A DNA stretch of 64,000 bases, taken from contig OY730175.1 in NCBI GenBank assembly GCA_963422465.1, positions 248,001-312,000 on the forward strand, given 5' to 3'. Positions within the stretch are counted from its first letter, which is position 1. Each line of letters opens with the position of its first letter. A model generated the notes under the pieces. That model saw only the letters and a list, made by a program, of their open reading frames with translations. It ran no database searches and was not told the origin of the DNA. Source of the DNA: Lichina pygmaea (taxonomy: Eukaryota > Ascomycota > Lichinomycetes > Lichinales > Lichinaceae). The translations under genes were made by a program, and so were the position numbers. Positions 24,220 through 34,911 of the stretch are shown here, piece by piece.

Positions 24220-24259
24220 GAGCGTTGGGTGATACTGAGCGCCACGTGATCGGTTACGG
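24220..24259 (-). repeat. Right terminal inverted repeat of the pogo element
   Basis: Forty bases, exact reverse complement of 22104-22143. Confidence 0.95.
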
Positions 24260-24367
24260 TACGGTACGTACTTGGTTGTGGATCAAGTAGGGAGCGACCC
24301 AGCCCGTACCGGTAAAGATGACAGCTGGTGGGAGTCTCTATCACTGACCGCGGGGCGGCATGGTGTA

Positions 24368-24705
24368 GTGGGAAGCTGGTGAGAGTTTCCTACCACATGG
24401 CACCCATGACCTGGAGCTAGTGGTGTCAGGCCCGGAGAGTCTGACTAAACCGGTTGTCAGTTTGAATCTGACCCATCCCACATTCTGCCATTCTGCCGCA
24501 AACACTCCAAAAGTCATCTAAGATGTACCGTACTCCTCACAAGATGTATGAAAGCTTTTAAGAAATAGCTCACTCAATATCTGTCAAGATCCACAAAACT
24601 GTTGGACGTTGTTGGACGTTGTGGGTGTGGAGCCCTAAGCACCGTCATGTTTGCTCTTGCCCCATGTATTTAGGGCAGTCGCCGAAACCCTAGCTAGTTC
24701 TCTTC

Positions 24706-24743
<38 letters not shown>

Positions 24744-25005
24744 ACATCATCGTCTCCTTCTGCTGTGCCTCCAGAATCCATCAAAAACACTTATTACCGT
24801 GGTTCTCCTATTTCCCCTACAGGGTTTGGGATTTTCCCACAGTACCGGTATGTACATACGTACACTACAACCCATGGGTGTACAGTAAATACGTGAGGTG
24901 CCCAGTTCAAGTCTACAAGAGACAAAGCCTTTTGAGAAGTTCTGCATGGCTTAACAGCTTTAATCGGTGTAAGAACCAAATCAAAAATCAAATCAAATCA
25001 CTGAC
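24368..25005 (+). repeat. Left arm of a long inverted-repeat pair
   Basis: Begins GTGGGAAGCTGGTGAGAG directly after a TA and matches, in inverted orientation, 26620-25823. Matching blocks include GGCACCCATGACCTGGA, CTGACTAAAC.GGTTG.CAG, CACAAGATGTATGAAA, TATTTCCCCTA..GGGTTTGG, TACGTACACTACAA and TCACTG at the inner end. An insert of about 230 bp (24571-24800) with a CAA microsatellite is absent from the other arm. Net arm length is about 400 bp with many C/T differences. Confidence 0.8.
24571..24800. repeat. Insert in the left arm, with (CAA)13 microsatellite
   Basis: Present in the left arm between TAGCT and GGTTCTCC and missing at the same place in the right arm. Holds a duplicated TTGGACGTTG and 39 bp of CAA repeat (24705-24743). 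No clear target duplication, so its origin is open. Confidence 0.6.
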
Positions 25006-25822
25006 CACATGGCTGCTTTCCGTAAAGCTGCCACCACCGATTCCATGAACAGCCCTGTACCGTACCCCAGGCGCACATGCTGCGGACCTTCAAGATAAAG
25101 TTCTCTGCTCGATCCTATATGAACGTGTTCCAGCTGCCCCTTAGCTTCGATTCGAATACGTGTTGACCATCGAAGGACGGTCCAGTGGGCCCAAAGCTCG
25201 TGGACGGGGCCCTGCGTGGAGACGGAGAAGAGGACGTGAATCTGGGTTTGCTGTTGACCGGCGATACGATCCAGACAGATCAGTATTTTGTGCGCACAAG
25301 CCAAGGTAACCGCAGCTTGGTTCTCGGCCTCGAAGATCTGTTTGCCCGTCGAGTAGGCTTTCCCCTCGACCACGAGAAACAGGAAGGCAACATCGGCAGC
25401 TGCAACGGTAGGCAGCAGAAGTAGCACTGGCTCAAGCGGCCCGCCTGTTTCGTGCTGTACCATTTCACTCTAAACCAATCGACTGGATTGAGATATCTTC
25501 CTCCCATCAAGATCCCGAGACACGAGAGCGGAAAGAAGCGCCTCGAACTGTATGCCCACAGTGAGGTTGGGGTGAGGCGTCTTGACTGGGGAGCTGTTAC
25601 TGTCTTTTCCCAAAACTGCAGGCGGAGGAGGCAGCCTACCTGAGTCCTTGTTTTGCTGACGATAGCGGGACGAGGAGGAGGCATCTGCTCGAGCCCAGTG
25701 GTATCCCGACCGGCCGAGTTGGTATTATTGACCGTTGAGGATTCAGTGGTAACATAGCCCGAGGGAGCAGACCTCCGCGAGATCTTCTGCCGTGGACCCC
25801 GGACATCGGTTGTCGACGGGTT
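24993..25822 (-). pseudogene. C-terminal half of a fungal PD-(D/E)XK-like protein gene, between the inverted arms
   Basis: Minus strand. The readable parts are PHPNLTVGIQFEALLSAL (about 25590-25530), then FLFLVVEGKAYSTGKQIFEA and ENQAAVTLACAHKI, LFSVSTQGPVHELWAHW and GTGLFMESVVAALRK. I remember the block VEGKAYATGKQIFEAENQAA from a fungal hypothetical family; its hydrophobic-strand-E-x-K layout resembles the catalytic core of PD-(D/E)XK nucleases. Reading frames change between blocks, some by a possible intron after KTRTQ, and the end runs into the left repeat arm. GC-richer than the arms around it. The matching N-terminal half appears to be at 26642-27091. Confidence 0.5.
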
Positions 25823-26122
25823 GACAGTGATTTTTTAGTTTTTTTGATTTGATTCTTACACTGATTCAGCTGTTAAGGCTTGCAGATCTTCTCACGGGAG
25901 TTTGACTTGTGACTTGGGACCCCACACATTTACCGTAATGTACACCTCGTGGTTTGTAGTGTACGTACTGTGGAAACCCCCCAAACCCCTAGGGGAAATA
26001 AGAAAACCAGCTGTCTCAAAAGGTTTCATACATCTTGTGAGAAGTACGTCTTAGATAACCTTTGGGGTGTTTGTGGCAGAATGTGGGGTGGATCGGATTC
26101 AAACTGGCAACCAGTTTAGTCA

Positions 26123-26361
26123 GAGAAAAGAGGACGCTCAACTCAATGGCCAGAAATATCCACACACGACAAGCCGACTACGGCTACACTCAACTGTGAC
26201 GGGGCACCCCTACAGAGCATGGACAACTTCCTTGGGCAGCAAGACAATCAATTACTCCCTAGTACGTCTCCATCTCAGAGATGAATCTCGCGATCTTTCT
26301 AGCTAGGAAGCGAAATCTCGTTTGTGCGCCTACGGAGCAATGTTTTTCCGCTCAGAGGGCT
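26123..26361. mobile_element. 239-bp insertion flanked by a 9-bp direct repeat
   Basis: GTTTAGTCA occurs at 26114-26122 and again at 26362-26370; the left arm has this sequence once. That is the footprint of a mobile insertion with a 9-bp target duplication, as in Mutator-like elements. Terminal inverted repeats are not convincing (GAGAAAAGAGGACGCTC against AGCCCTCTGAGCGG), so family is open. Confidence 0.6.
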
Positions 26362-26424
26362 GTTTAGTCATAGGCCCCCTGACTTGACACCGCTACCGTA
26401 GTTCCAGGTCATGGGTGCCACGTA

Positions 26425-26598
26425 CAGTGTCACGACACAAGTCTGCGTACACCGGTACAAACTATCAGCTGCCGTCTTCTTAAGTAATGCGACAGAATCA
26501 GAGTTACAGGGACGGCAGCAAGTGATGATGTATTGATCCTCCGGACTAACCCGAGGTAGATTATGTATGAAGGTGTACGCAGACTTGCGTCGTGCCTG
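26425..26598. mobile_element. Tc1/mariner-type MITE, copy 1 (174 bp)
   Basis: Ends CAGTGTCACGACACAAGTC... and ...GACTTGCGTCGTGCCTG form near-perfect terminal inverted repeats of about 28 bp. TA flanks both sides (26423-26424, 26599-26600). Inserted in the right repeat arm. No coding capacity. About 93% identical to copy 2 at 33021-33196, with most informative differences being TpA here for CpA there. Confidence 0.85.
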
Positions 26599-26641
26599 TA
26601 AACTCTCACCAGCTTCCCACTACTCGTACAGTATTCAGTGG

Positions 26642-27091
26642 CTATGTACGGAAGTACTCCGTACTAGCAAAGACGCTGAAATCGAACTGCGACTGCTGCC
26701 GGTCCACTGGCTTGAGCTCTTGTCGCCAGATGCCCTTTTGTGCAACGCAGAGGTTGGGAGCACACAAGATCGAGATGGCAGTGAGAAGTGGAAGGAGGAA
26801 ATCATCTTCGTAGGCTAGCGCCTTGACGTTCCCGTGACAGGCTTGGCGGAATGCCTGAGCTATGCCGTGGGGTTGCGCCTGGCGTTGTTCGAGGACGTTG
26901 GCTTTGAAAATGTCATTGATCATGGCTTCGACTTCGTCAGGCGGCTCGACACGGAAGCGGATTCCCACATCCTCAAGATCATGGGGGCGGTAGGCGGCAT
27001 TGACGTTGGTACTGGATGTGCGTTCGGTTCGGTCGGTCGGCGTTTCCGATTGGGTCCTCGGAAGTTGCGAGGAGGGCCGTTCAAGAGCTAG
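26642..27091 (-). pseudogene. Possible N-terminal half of the PD-(D/E)XK-like gene split by the right repeat arm
   Basis: Minus-strand open frame reading FRVEPPDEVEAMINDIFKAN, GIAQAFRQACHGNVKALAYE, DDFLLPLLTAISILCAPNL and PVDRQQSQFDFSVFA, then stopping in GTAC-rich DNA next to the repeat arm. Composition and predicted helices look coding. From memory, this block precedes the VEGKAYATGK block in a fungal family, and here both are on the same strand in that order, separated by the arm. No start codon assigned upstream. Alternative: chance open frame. Confidence 0.4.
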
Positions 27092-27332
27092 AACAAGTCC
27101 GTGACGTGCCGTCGTGGACCAGCTCGGCTTATTTTCTTATGCAACGCAATGATTCTGCCGAGCCGAAAGCTCGCTGACCGGCGCCTGATGGTGGCGTCCC
27201 ACCGAAGGCTTTCTTTGCGCTGCAGTGGAATGTCTCCAGGAAAACTGGGATTAGGAGCCTCTAGTTCGGATCCTAAGGTATCGACCCGTTTTCTAAAGCA
27301 AGAGGCAGTCAAGTACAATCGATTTCGTCGTC

Positions 27333-28109
27333 ATGCGATTCTTCATGGCCTTGCTCGCAGTGTTGCCGGTTGTCGCCGGCAATCCGTCGACGTTGAGTGC
27401 CTCTGTGGCGAAATTGCGTGAGGATCTTGTTGGATTGGGAGGCCAAGCAAGCTCGATCGGGAACATCGCAAAGGGAACGGACCCCTCGAACGTCGACGAA
27501 TCGGCGCAGGTGCGGCATCCGTAACTGCGCTTTATCGTCATTATTTGACGCGTCGCAGCTGGTCATGGTCCAGATCATGATGCTGCGCTTCACCATGACT
27601 GGAGCTGAGAGACGCATCACCGAGCATAAGCCGTTTGATGAAGCCCAAGAGGCAGACTATCTTCTGGGAGCATATGAACAGCATGTCAGTCAATAGCTGC
27701 CGATATGAGTGCCTGAACGCAGCTGACATGCTGGCAGTTTGCGAGCCAAGCCACGGACATGGCGTCGAACTTAGAAAAGGCCTGTCCTTATTTCAGCAAC
27801 GCCGTCAGACGACGAGTGTCCTTCCTTCTGTACAAGTTCCTGGGGGTTCTCCAAGTGAGTCTGCCACGCGCTTGATTGAAGGGAGCTTTTCGTAGAGATA
27901 CCGAGGCTCAGTGAACATCTCATCCGCAGTCCTACGACCACGGTTTCTACGGGGTAGTCTCTCCCGCCACTAGCGTGAACTTCCTGCCGATGCTAGAGCT
28001 TGTCGAGAACGCTGTCCAGAGCACGATCGAGGCATACGGTATTGACAACGACAGATATGGCCGTCTCTACTCTCGTCTGTGGCAGACGCTTGACGCCAAC
28101 GGCCCATGA
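27333..28109 (+). CDS. Predicted secreted helical protein, 199 residues
   Basis: Exons 27333-27509, 27559-27684, 27738-27854 and 27930-28109 total 600 nt; introns of 49, 53 and 75 nt have clean donors (GTGCGG, GTCAGT, GTGAGT) and CAG acceptors. The N-terminus MRFFMALLAVLPVVAG is a strong signal peptide with likely cleavage before NPST. The mature part is mostly helical (ASVAKLREDLVGLGGQASS, MLRFTMTGAERRI, FLPMLELVENAVQSTIEAYG) with a single Cys (KACPYF), so not a disulphide-rich effector. Loosely like HsbA/cell-wall-mannoprotein helical proteins, but I cannot assign a family. It sits beside the repeat island, a common place for fast-evolving secreted proteins. Confidence 0.7.
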
Positions 28110-28894
28110 TCCTCAAGGGGAATGCCAGGACGTCTTGGTTCGGAGCTCCGAGTTTCGCTGGCGAACCTTGCATCGACCCCGACGTGCAACGCCCAGTCCA
28201 AATGAAAACCTGGGTGTCTGGCAGGCCACAGCGTAACTGGATGACCGTGTCGGTTTCGGTCGATGCTCCCTTGTTGAGCACAGTACGTACGTACATCTGC
28301 ACTTGTTGCAAATAATCATCTGGGTTGCAACCACGTGTAACCTTACAGGGGCCAGTGCTTCCTGTAGGGTAATTACGTGATGCAAATACCATGTCAGTTA
28401 TCTCTGGTCTATCACAATCGTAGTCTCGTTGCCGTGTGCACGCACGACTCGCGATAGTAGTACTTCCGTACAATCCGTCGTTTCGCATATTCTGAAAGAT
28501 TCTTCTGCGCGCTCGACGCCGATGCTCTGTCAACACGCCTCCTACCCCTCTCCCGGGGCTTGACGTGACGCGGATCGACCGTCGAAGCCATACATCTCTT
28601 CTTACGACGTAGCCACCATCACTCATCTCTTCGCGACATCCTGAAGGCTGCGGGGACTCGGTGACGCGGCAGTAACGCTCTAGCGTACCGTAAGACGACG
28701 GCATGACGGGGCATCGAGGGTTGTGACAAAGTACTCGGGCACGGTCGGGTACGAGTAAGCCACCCAAACGTCTACGGGTAAACAAATCGTGTTTACGGTT
28801 GCTGCCGTCGTGTCGATTGCGAATCGCAGTCGCGGGTTTCGTTGTTGTTCCGCGACCTGCTCTCTCGGTCTGGCCTTGGTCACAAGTTGCTACC
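28110..28894. other. Intergenic stretch, no supported gene
   Basis: Contains GTACGTACGTAC near 28285 and other GTAC motifs. A long minus-strand open frame spanning 27970-28929 is antisense to the secreted-protein exon and has no recognisable domain. Confidence 0.5.
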
Positions 28895-31800
28895 ATGGGC
28901 TTTGCGGACGAGATCAGACAACTGGTCAAGTCGCCCTATCCGGTGTCTTTAAAGGTGGGATGAACGCAGATTTGAGCCCATCACGCACATCTGTCCTTCG
29001 ACAGGTCCGCTTCTCATATGCTGTGGACTTTCACTGCAGTGCATTTTCCGGTACTGGAAGCATCGTGGCTATGGCTCCTATGGCACGTTCAACCTGGGTC
29101 ATCCGCTGGAAGAACATGCCAGGATGGAGATACTGGAGTTACCTTGACTGACAAGGATGTTGGACAGCCACTGGCCGGCAGTCTCAAAGATGCGACGGGC
29201 TTGCTGCTCCAGACGTGGGCTACGGGTCGTCCTTGCTATCTGGATGCACTTGCCCAATCGGTGGTGGAAGGGCTTGAACTGTCCCAGCATGCGCTGCCGG
29301 TACTCGAGAAGCTTGGTGAGCCGGCATCGGGTACTCCGTCACACGGCGCTGTCGAGGGTTCTAATACGAGATATAGCTCAAGCGCCCTGGATCAGGGATG
29401 CCATCCTAGGCCAGAAACCAACTTTGCTGGAACACTTGCTGAGCAGGGTATGCTCATCTTCGCACCGCTCAAGCTTGGTCAGTACACGTGGCTGCTGTTA
29501 CACGCCATAAGAGCCCTGTTGACGAGTCCAGCTATCGTCGACATGTATAGCGCTCTTGAGAGAGGCCCTCCCGGCTGGGATGGCCGTGCCTCGATCTATG
29601 CATGATTTCGTTGCGAGCGTGGCGAACACCGCCATCAAATCACCTTCGGCCGTCACTTTCAGGCAGCTATATTCATTGCTCAGTTGCCGACAGGCTTCGC
29701 TCCTCGAAGAACTACCAGAAGAAGCGGTCCAAGACGTTCTTCAGCAATTGCTGAGGGCGCTGAAGCAGTCCGAAACGCAGTCTATGCATCTGCTATGTCT
29801 AGGAGTGCTTGCTAGGCTGATGGCAACTCGGAAGAGACTCCTCCCGCAGGACTCACAGCCAAGGGACGCGGCGTCTGGCCATCCATCCCAGCAGCAACAC
29901 GGCTCACCGAACAATGACCTCATAGTACAGTTCTTCGATGGTCAAAAAGCGTCGAAGACTGTCCAGCTCGTCGTCTTGAAAGTCATTCTGGCCTGCTCGG
30001 CCGACGGCCCCCCCTCGTCCGATGACGCCGTCGACGACATCTTGCTGGCCACCGAAATCGCGGACGCCGTGAGCCTGGCGATCAAGTCCAGCTGGGTGGA
30101 GAGCAACCCGAAAGCAATGGCGAAGCTGTACGAGAGGATACTTAGGCCGACACTATCTGTGCCGCTGCAATTGCAGGTAAGAGCACGAATGCGAAATCTT
30201 TGACTATGAGGACTTACGGAGGGTAGGCACTTGAGTTCCTCCTCGCCGTCACAGCCCAGAAGAAACCCCCAGACAACATTGTGTCGGCACTCGAGGGAGC
30301 CGTCTCATCGTATGTTAACGCTCCATCCATGCATTGGCAGTCGGCAAGAGTTTCAGAGCGTCTTATCAAAGGATACACGGTAAGCTCTTGCGGCCAGTGC
30401 CACCAGCTGCGAAAGCTAAGTCTTTGAAGCGCCAAGCGAGCCCCATGGCCGTCAAGGACCTTTTCCTGGCGATCTTGAATACATCCACGCAGCATACCTC
30501 GCCGACCGCCAAGTGTCTGCAAAGCCATCGTTTTGCGATGGACGTCCTGCACGAGCTATCCACCGCCACGCAGAATGTCCCGCCCCGGGTGTCTCTAGCA
30601 CACCTACTACGATATGATGAAGTTTTGAAAGTGGTGAATGCGTTCATCGACTTTACTCCTGAAGACTTATCCCACCTGAACTGCGACGCGTCTGAGGTTT
30701 GTCCTATCGTATTTTCGGAGGCGCAGCGTCAGCTCGCCTTCTCCATATGTTCTTTTCTGCTCGAGGTGCTGCTGTACGCGGCCGCAGACGAGTCGCCGCC
30801 GGACACGAGCGTGGTCATCAGGCTCCTCCAGAAGCAGCGAGCGCTCGCGCTGTTCGCAGGACCCAAGCACGAGCCCGTCCGACATCAGCCCACACCTGGC
30901 GCCCAACACCTATCGCCGTTGGAGCAAGCCTCCACTCCGAACGATGCCGAGGTCACCGTTCATTGGAGGGCACGGCTCGCCGCGGAGCTCTACAGGGAGT
31001 CGGCGCAGAAGGACGAGGCCATCATCAGGCACTTTGAGGGCATCTGCCGGGATCTAGATGAACGATGCCAGCACGCCGAAGCCCCTTGGCGCGAGGAGCT
31101 GTCGAGAACGGCGGCGCTTACGGAGCAGCTCGACCAAGCCCAATCGCTTATCGCCCGGCTGCAATCCGAAGCCGTCGATCGCGGGACACGGTTGGACGAT
31201 GCGGAAGCGGAACGACGGCGGCTAGATGAGCTGGCCAGCGATATGACCGCCCGCATGCGTTCCTCGGACGGAGAAAGGCAACGGACGATAGAGCGTCTGG
31301 AGGAAGAGCTCTGCAGCCTGCAGGCGAGACTCGTTTCTGCCACGGACAACAATAAGGCAAGAGAGCTGGAGCACGTAGCGCTGCTGGCGCTCAAAGACGA
31401 GATGGCGGAAGCACTGCAAGCCAGATTGCGGAGCAGCGACGAGCTGCTAGAGCACGTGCGCAACGAGCTCGATAGCGCCAACGGCGAGAAGTCGATGGCC
31501 CTTCGGCAGATGAAGGATATGGAGAGCAGCCTGCTCGACCGAGCAAGGAACGCCGAAGAGCAACAGACCACCATCACGAAGCAGCAGGAAGGGACGATCC
31601 GCCTTGAAGAGGCTGTGCAGCAGCTCCGGCAGCACCTGCAGACGGTCGAGACCGAGGTTCGTCGACGTCGATCGTGCCTATCGGACGGGTGCCTTTTCTA
31701 ACCAGCGCCAACAGGTGGAGGCGTCAAGCAGCGAGAACAGGATGCTTGGCGCCCAACTCGACGCGGACAACGAACGTTGGCGGCGACACGTTACCTCTCT

Positions 31801-32711
31801 GCAAGAGGCTCAGCTAACGGCCGCTCAAGAGGCTGGTCTGGAGGTCCGTGCATGCTCCGCCTGGGGATATCTTCGGTCTCCGGTACGAATGAATGTACTA
31901 ACCCACCAAGTAATCTAGGCCGCTCGTCTTCGAGAATCACATCAGGTTGAGATTGCCCGGCTGGAGGGGACCGCAAAGCTGGCACGGGACGACGCTCTGC
32001 TAGAAGCCAGGCGGCAACGATCGAAGATCGTGGCCCTCGAGAAGCAGGTGTGATTGCGCATCGACCACCGACCTCCAGCGCCATCGACTGACCCGGACCG
32101 CGCAGGTTGGGAGACTCGAGCGACAAGGAGAGGCCAAGTCGAAGGAGCTCGCAGAGGCAGAGGATCTACGACGACAGCTATGTGCGCTGATGATGGCGAG
32201 CAACGGAGGCCTTCGGAAAGGTCTCCCGGACTCGCAGGACGAGACGTCTGACGACGCCGCGTTCAGCATGCGGTCCAGACAGGCCAGTCAGGGCGCCGCC
32301 GGTGATGACGGAGGCGCGTCGATAGACGATGGCGACGACGACGAACCCAGGCCCGAAGAGCACGACCGCGCTTCGTGCACGTCCTCGGAATCTCCGGCGC
32401 CCTCGGCACCAACGCCTCGACAAGCGCCGTTGCCGAAACGATACAGGACGAAGAGACCGTCCACCACCGTCGCGACGGAAAACAGGCAGCGGAGGTCCGT
32501 GGCGACGGGAGAGGCGGGGGAGACGAGTGCCGAGCAGAGCACGAAACGGTCCATCCTCCGAGAGTCGAACGTAGCCAATCGGCAGCGTCGCAACTCATGG
32601 TCAAAGGAGGCTTACACCGCGTCGGACGGCACCGACGACACCGAGCTAGCAGAGCACGTCGGCGCCGGGTACCCATGCGATCACGGGAGCTCTCCAAGTG
32701 ATCGGCGGTGA
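28895..32711 (+). CDS. Large coiled-coil protein of unknown function, 1083 residues
   Basis: Ten exons: 28895-28954, 29040-29137, 29182-29315, 29377-29447, 29532-30176, 30227-30379, 30430-31656, 31715-31843, 31919-32047, 32106-32711; sum 3252 nt, divisible by three. The first ~550 residues are helical and repeat-like without a known signature (FRYWKHRGYGSYGTFNLGHP near the start; LEELPEEAVQDVLQQLLRAL). Residues about 640-920 form a continuous coiled coil rich in Glu/Arg/Leu heptads (AELYRESAQKDEAIIRHFEG, LARLESEA-like repeats). The C-terminal ~160 residues are acidic then basic and disordered. Introns 1-3 and the short exons 2-4 are the least certain (intron 29138-29181 is 44 nt with donor GTTACC). 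I do not recognise the family; tethering or scaffold role is only suggested by the architecture. Confidence 0.7.
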
Positions 32712-33020
32712 GAGCGAGCTACAGTAACACGTACTCTACGTCGTACGAGTACTCGTACGTACGGCAGCTCGTCGACCGACCGTCCCAATAGGAGGCCAGA
32801 CCTGCGACGTGCCTTGGTCCATGCCACCGCATGCTTATCTCCAACTAGCTTGAATTCGACTTCGTCGAGGTCTGTTGCCCCGCCAACCGTCCTGCTTTCT
32901 CTGACTTCTCTCGGCGTTCAGAGAGACGGGACCGAACAACGGCGTGAACGGCTACAGTTTACATAATCAACTCCCGGCGGTAAAGACCGTTTCGGTACGT
33001 TAGCCTGGCCAAGCGTGTTG

Positions 33021-33196
33021 CAGTGTCACGACACAAGTCTGCGCACACCGGTACAACCCATCAGCTGCCGTCTTCTTAAGTAATGCGACAGAATCAGAGT
33101 GACAGCGACAGCAGCAAGTGATGATGTATTGATCCTCCGGACTGACCCGAGGTAGACTATGCATGAAGGTGCACGCAGACTTGTGTCGTGCCACTG
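33021..33196. mobile_element. Tc1/mariner-type MITE, copy 2 (176 bp)
   Basis: Same family as 26425-26598: starts CAGTGTCACGACACAAGTC, ends GACTTGTGTCGTGCCACTG, inverted repeats of 29 bp with a few mismatches. Flanked by TG on both sides rather than TA. About eleven substitutions and one 2-bp indel separate the copies. Non-coding. Confidence 0.85.
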
Positions 33197-34911
33197 TGCG
33201 GAACCGTAGGCTACATACGTACAGTACGTGCTTGTGGCTCCTGCGGTCGGCCCGATCTAGAGCTGCCGACGGTGACGGGTCGCACGCTGCCACGACACCG
33301 GACGGGGGTGTGACTCAAGCGTGGCCGTGCGTGGAGCCGGCTACCCCAACCGACTGGCAGGTGTCTCTCGTCACCGGCGGAAAAAAAGGGTTTATTCGCT
33401 CAGGATTCTACCCTTTGCCGAGACGGCCGAGGACATGGTCTTGACGGCTGCAGGCCCCCTTGAACATCGTGGGCCTGCAGCCACGAGCTCGCCTGAGCTT
33501 TGGACCGTCGGCCTGGACGCCGACGACCTGAACATCTCCGCATCCGGCGCCATCTTCTCCTGGCCTTGACTCTGGCCAGTTGCACTTCTTCCCGGCCCTG
33601 TTTGCGGTTGTCCACACCCCTCGCCAGCGCGGCAAACGTGGGAAAAAAAGAGCAGGACGGCCGTCGGGGACGCTCGTCGCCCTTGGCCTGAGACGACACC
33701 GGATTCTGGAATTGTTCTGCCGTTTATTTCCGTCGGAGCGACGGCGCGCACCCCGGGCTCTCTCTTCCTGCTACGCCTTGTGGGTGCTGCATTGACCATC
33801 GTACGTCCGCTTTCAATGGTCTCGGCGGCTTCTCCTTCTGCGGTGCTTGTCTGACATGGGGAGGAGCAGGACATACCACCGCGACACATCTAGCATGCTC
33901 TGGTTTTCGTGCCTTGATGTTTCCGTCGTGCTGTCCGTCAGGCCTCCCACGATGGTCTCTCCCCTCTGAAGGATATCCAGACCAGGCTCCACGTAGACGC
34001 AAGCCTCCCTCCACGGCTACTCGCACGCTTGGTGACCGCCGGGATCTTCTGTCTCCCGTCTCCCTCTCTCAAGCCATACCTCTGGCTATCCGACCCAGGA
34101 CAGCCGCGCTCGAGGACGCCGGAGGTCGCACATCGCTAAGGCTCGGCGAAAGCCCGCTCGAAGACCCGCCAGGCAGACGCTGAATCTCGTCCAGCTGGAA
34201 GCCGACGCCAGGCTATATCGGGCTTTCCTGTTCCCCATCGTCCATGTAGACATCTTGCATGGATGACTCATTCTACTAGAGCATGGATATGCGTCACCTG
34301 TCAATACCCCCGAGCTCATATCACCTTGACCTCCGCGCACTCGCTGCTGCGACCCTAGCCTATCGTGTCGGTTCACCTCGAGCCAAGCCTAATTTTTGCC
34401 ACCTTCACTTGCTCACTTACCCGGACACAAGTTGCGCGCCGAGATGTCACGTTGTTAGAGTGATATCGCCGGTGAACCCAGGTCGCATATAAATTGGCAA
34501 CTCCCCCCCCCCGCTTCTCGAACATTCTACGCTTTCTTCTTCTTTCATCCTCACTCACAACTCTCGTACCTTCTCGAACGGAACTGTCAAACTGGTCTCG
34601 GTGCGGTGTCAACAGGCAAACCAACGCTCGGCCCATCTGACAACTGCATTGCGTCGAACCATATAAGCCTCCCTCGCGCTGGCCAGTTTCATCAGTCCTC
34701 CCCCCCCATCTCAGCCTCGGAGAGTCAAGTCGACCGACCTGAGATATCGTGTCGGACGGTGAGGGACTTTCTGCCTTGCCTGTGAAGAGTTCCCCACTAT
34801 TGTTTTCATCGGCCTCGTCGTTCGTGGAAGCGGGTAAGTAAAGACGTCCGTTTGGGTCGTTGACGTTCCACGGCAAACAGTCCTTGGCTGACTTTTACCA
34901 CCATGACCACC

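Larger units (their letters stand above)
22104..24259 (+). mobile_element. pogo/Fot1-type (Tc1/mariner superfamily) DNA transposon, 2156 bp
   Basis: Both ends carry a perfect 40-bp terminal inverted repeat (22104-22143 and 24220-24259, starting CCGTAACCGATCACGTGG). The element is flanked by TA on both sides (22102-22103 and 24260-24261), the target duplication of this superfamily. It encodes one transposase on the + strand. Identical 40-bp ends and only two premature stops indicate a recent insertion. Confidence 0.93.
25823..26620 (-). repeat. Right arm of the long inverted-repeat pair
   Basis: Reverse-complement counterpart of 24368-25005, ending ...AGCTTCCCAC just before a TA (26621-26622). 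It is lengthened by two insertions not in the left arm: a 239-bp segment with a 9-bp duplication (26123-26361) and a MITE (26425-26598). Without them the arm is about 375 bp. Confidence 0.8.

Noticed and set aside
24360-24480. tRNA-derived SINE: TGGTGTAGTGGG (box A-like) and GTTTGAATC (box B-like) with a perfect T-arm-like stem GTCAG/CTGAC
   Set aside because: The same sequence occurs inverted at 26100-26620 as part of the repeat arms, box A starts outside the arm, the boxes are too far apart for a tRNA, and no cloverleaf folds.
27970-28929. 319-codon minus-strand open frame
   Set aside because: Antisense to the last exon of the secreted-protein gene and to the start of the coiled-coil gene; no recognisable features.
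33392-34200. Several 80-165 codon frames on both strands
   Set aside because: Overlapping, low-complexity, no splice structure or conserved motif.
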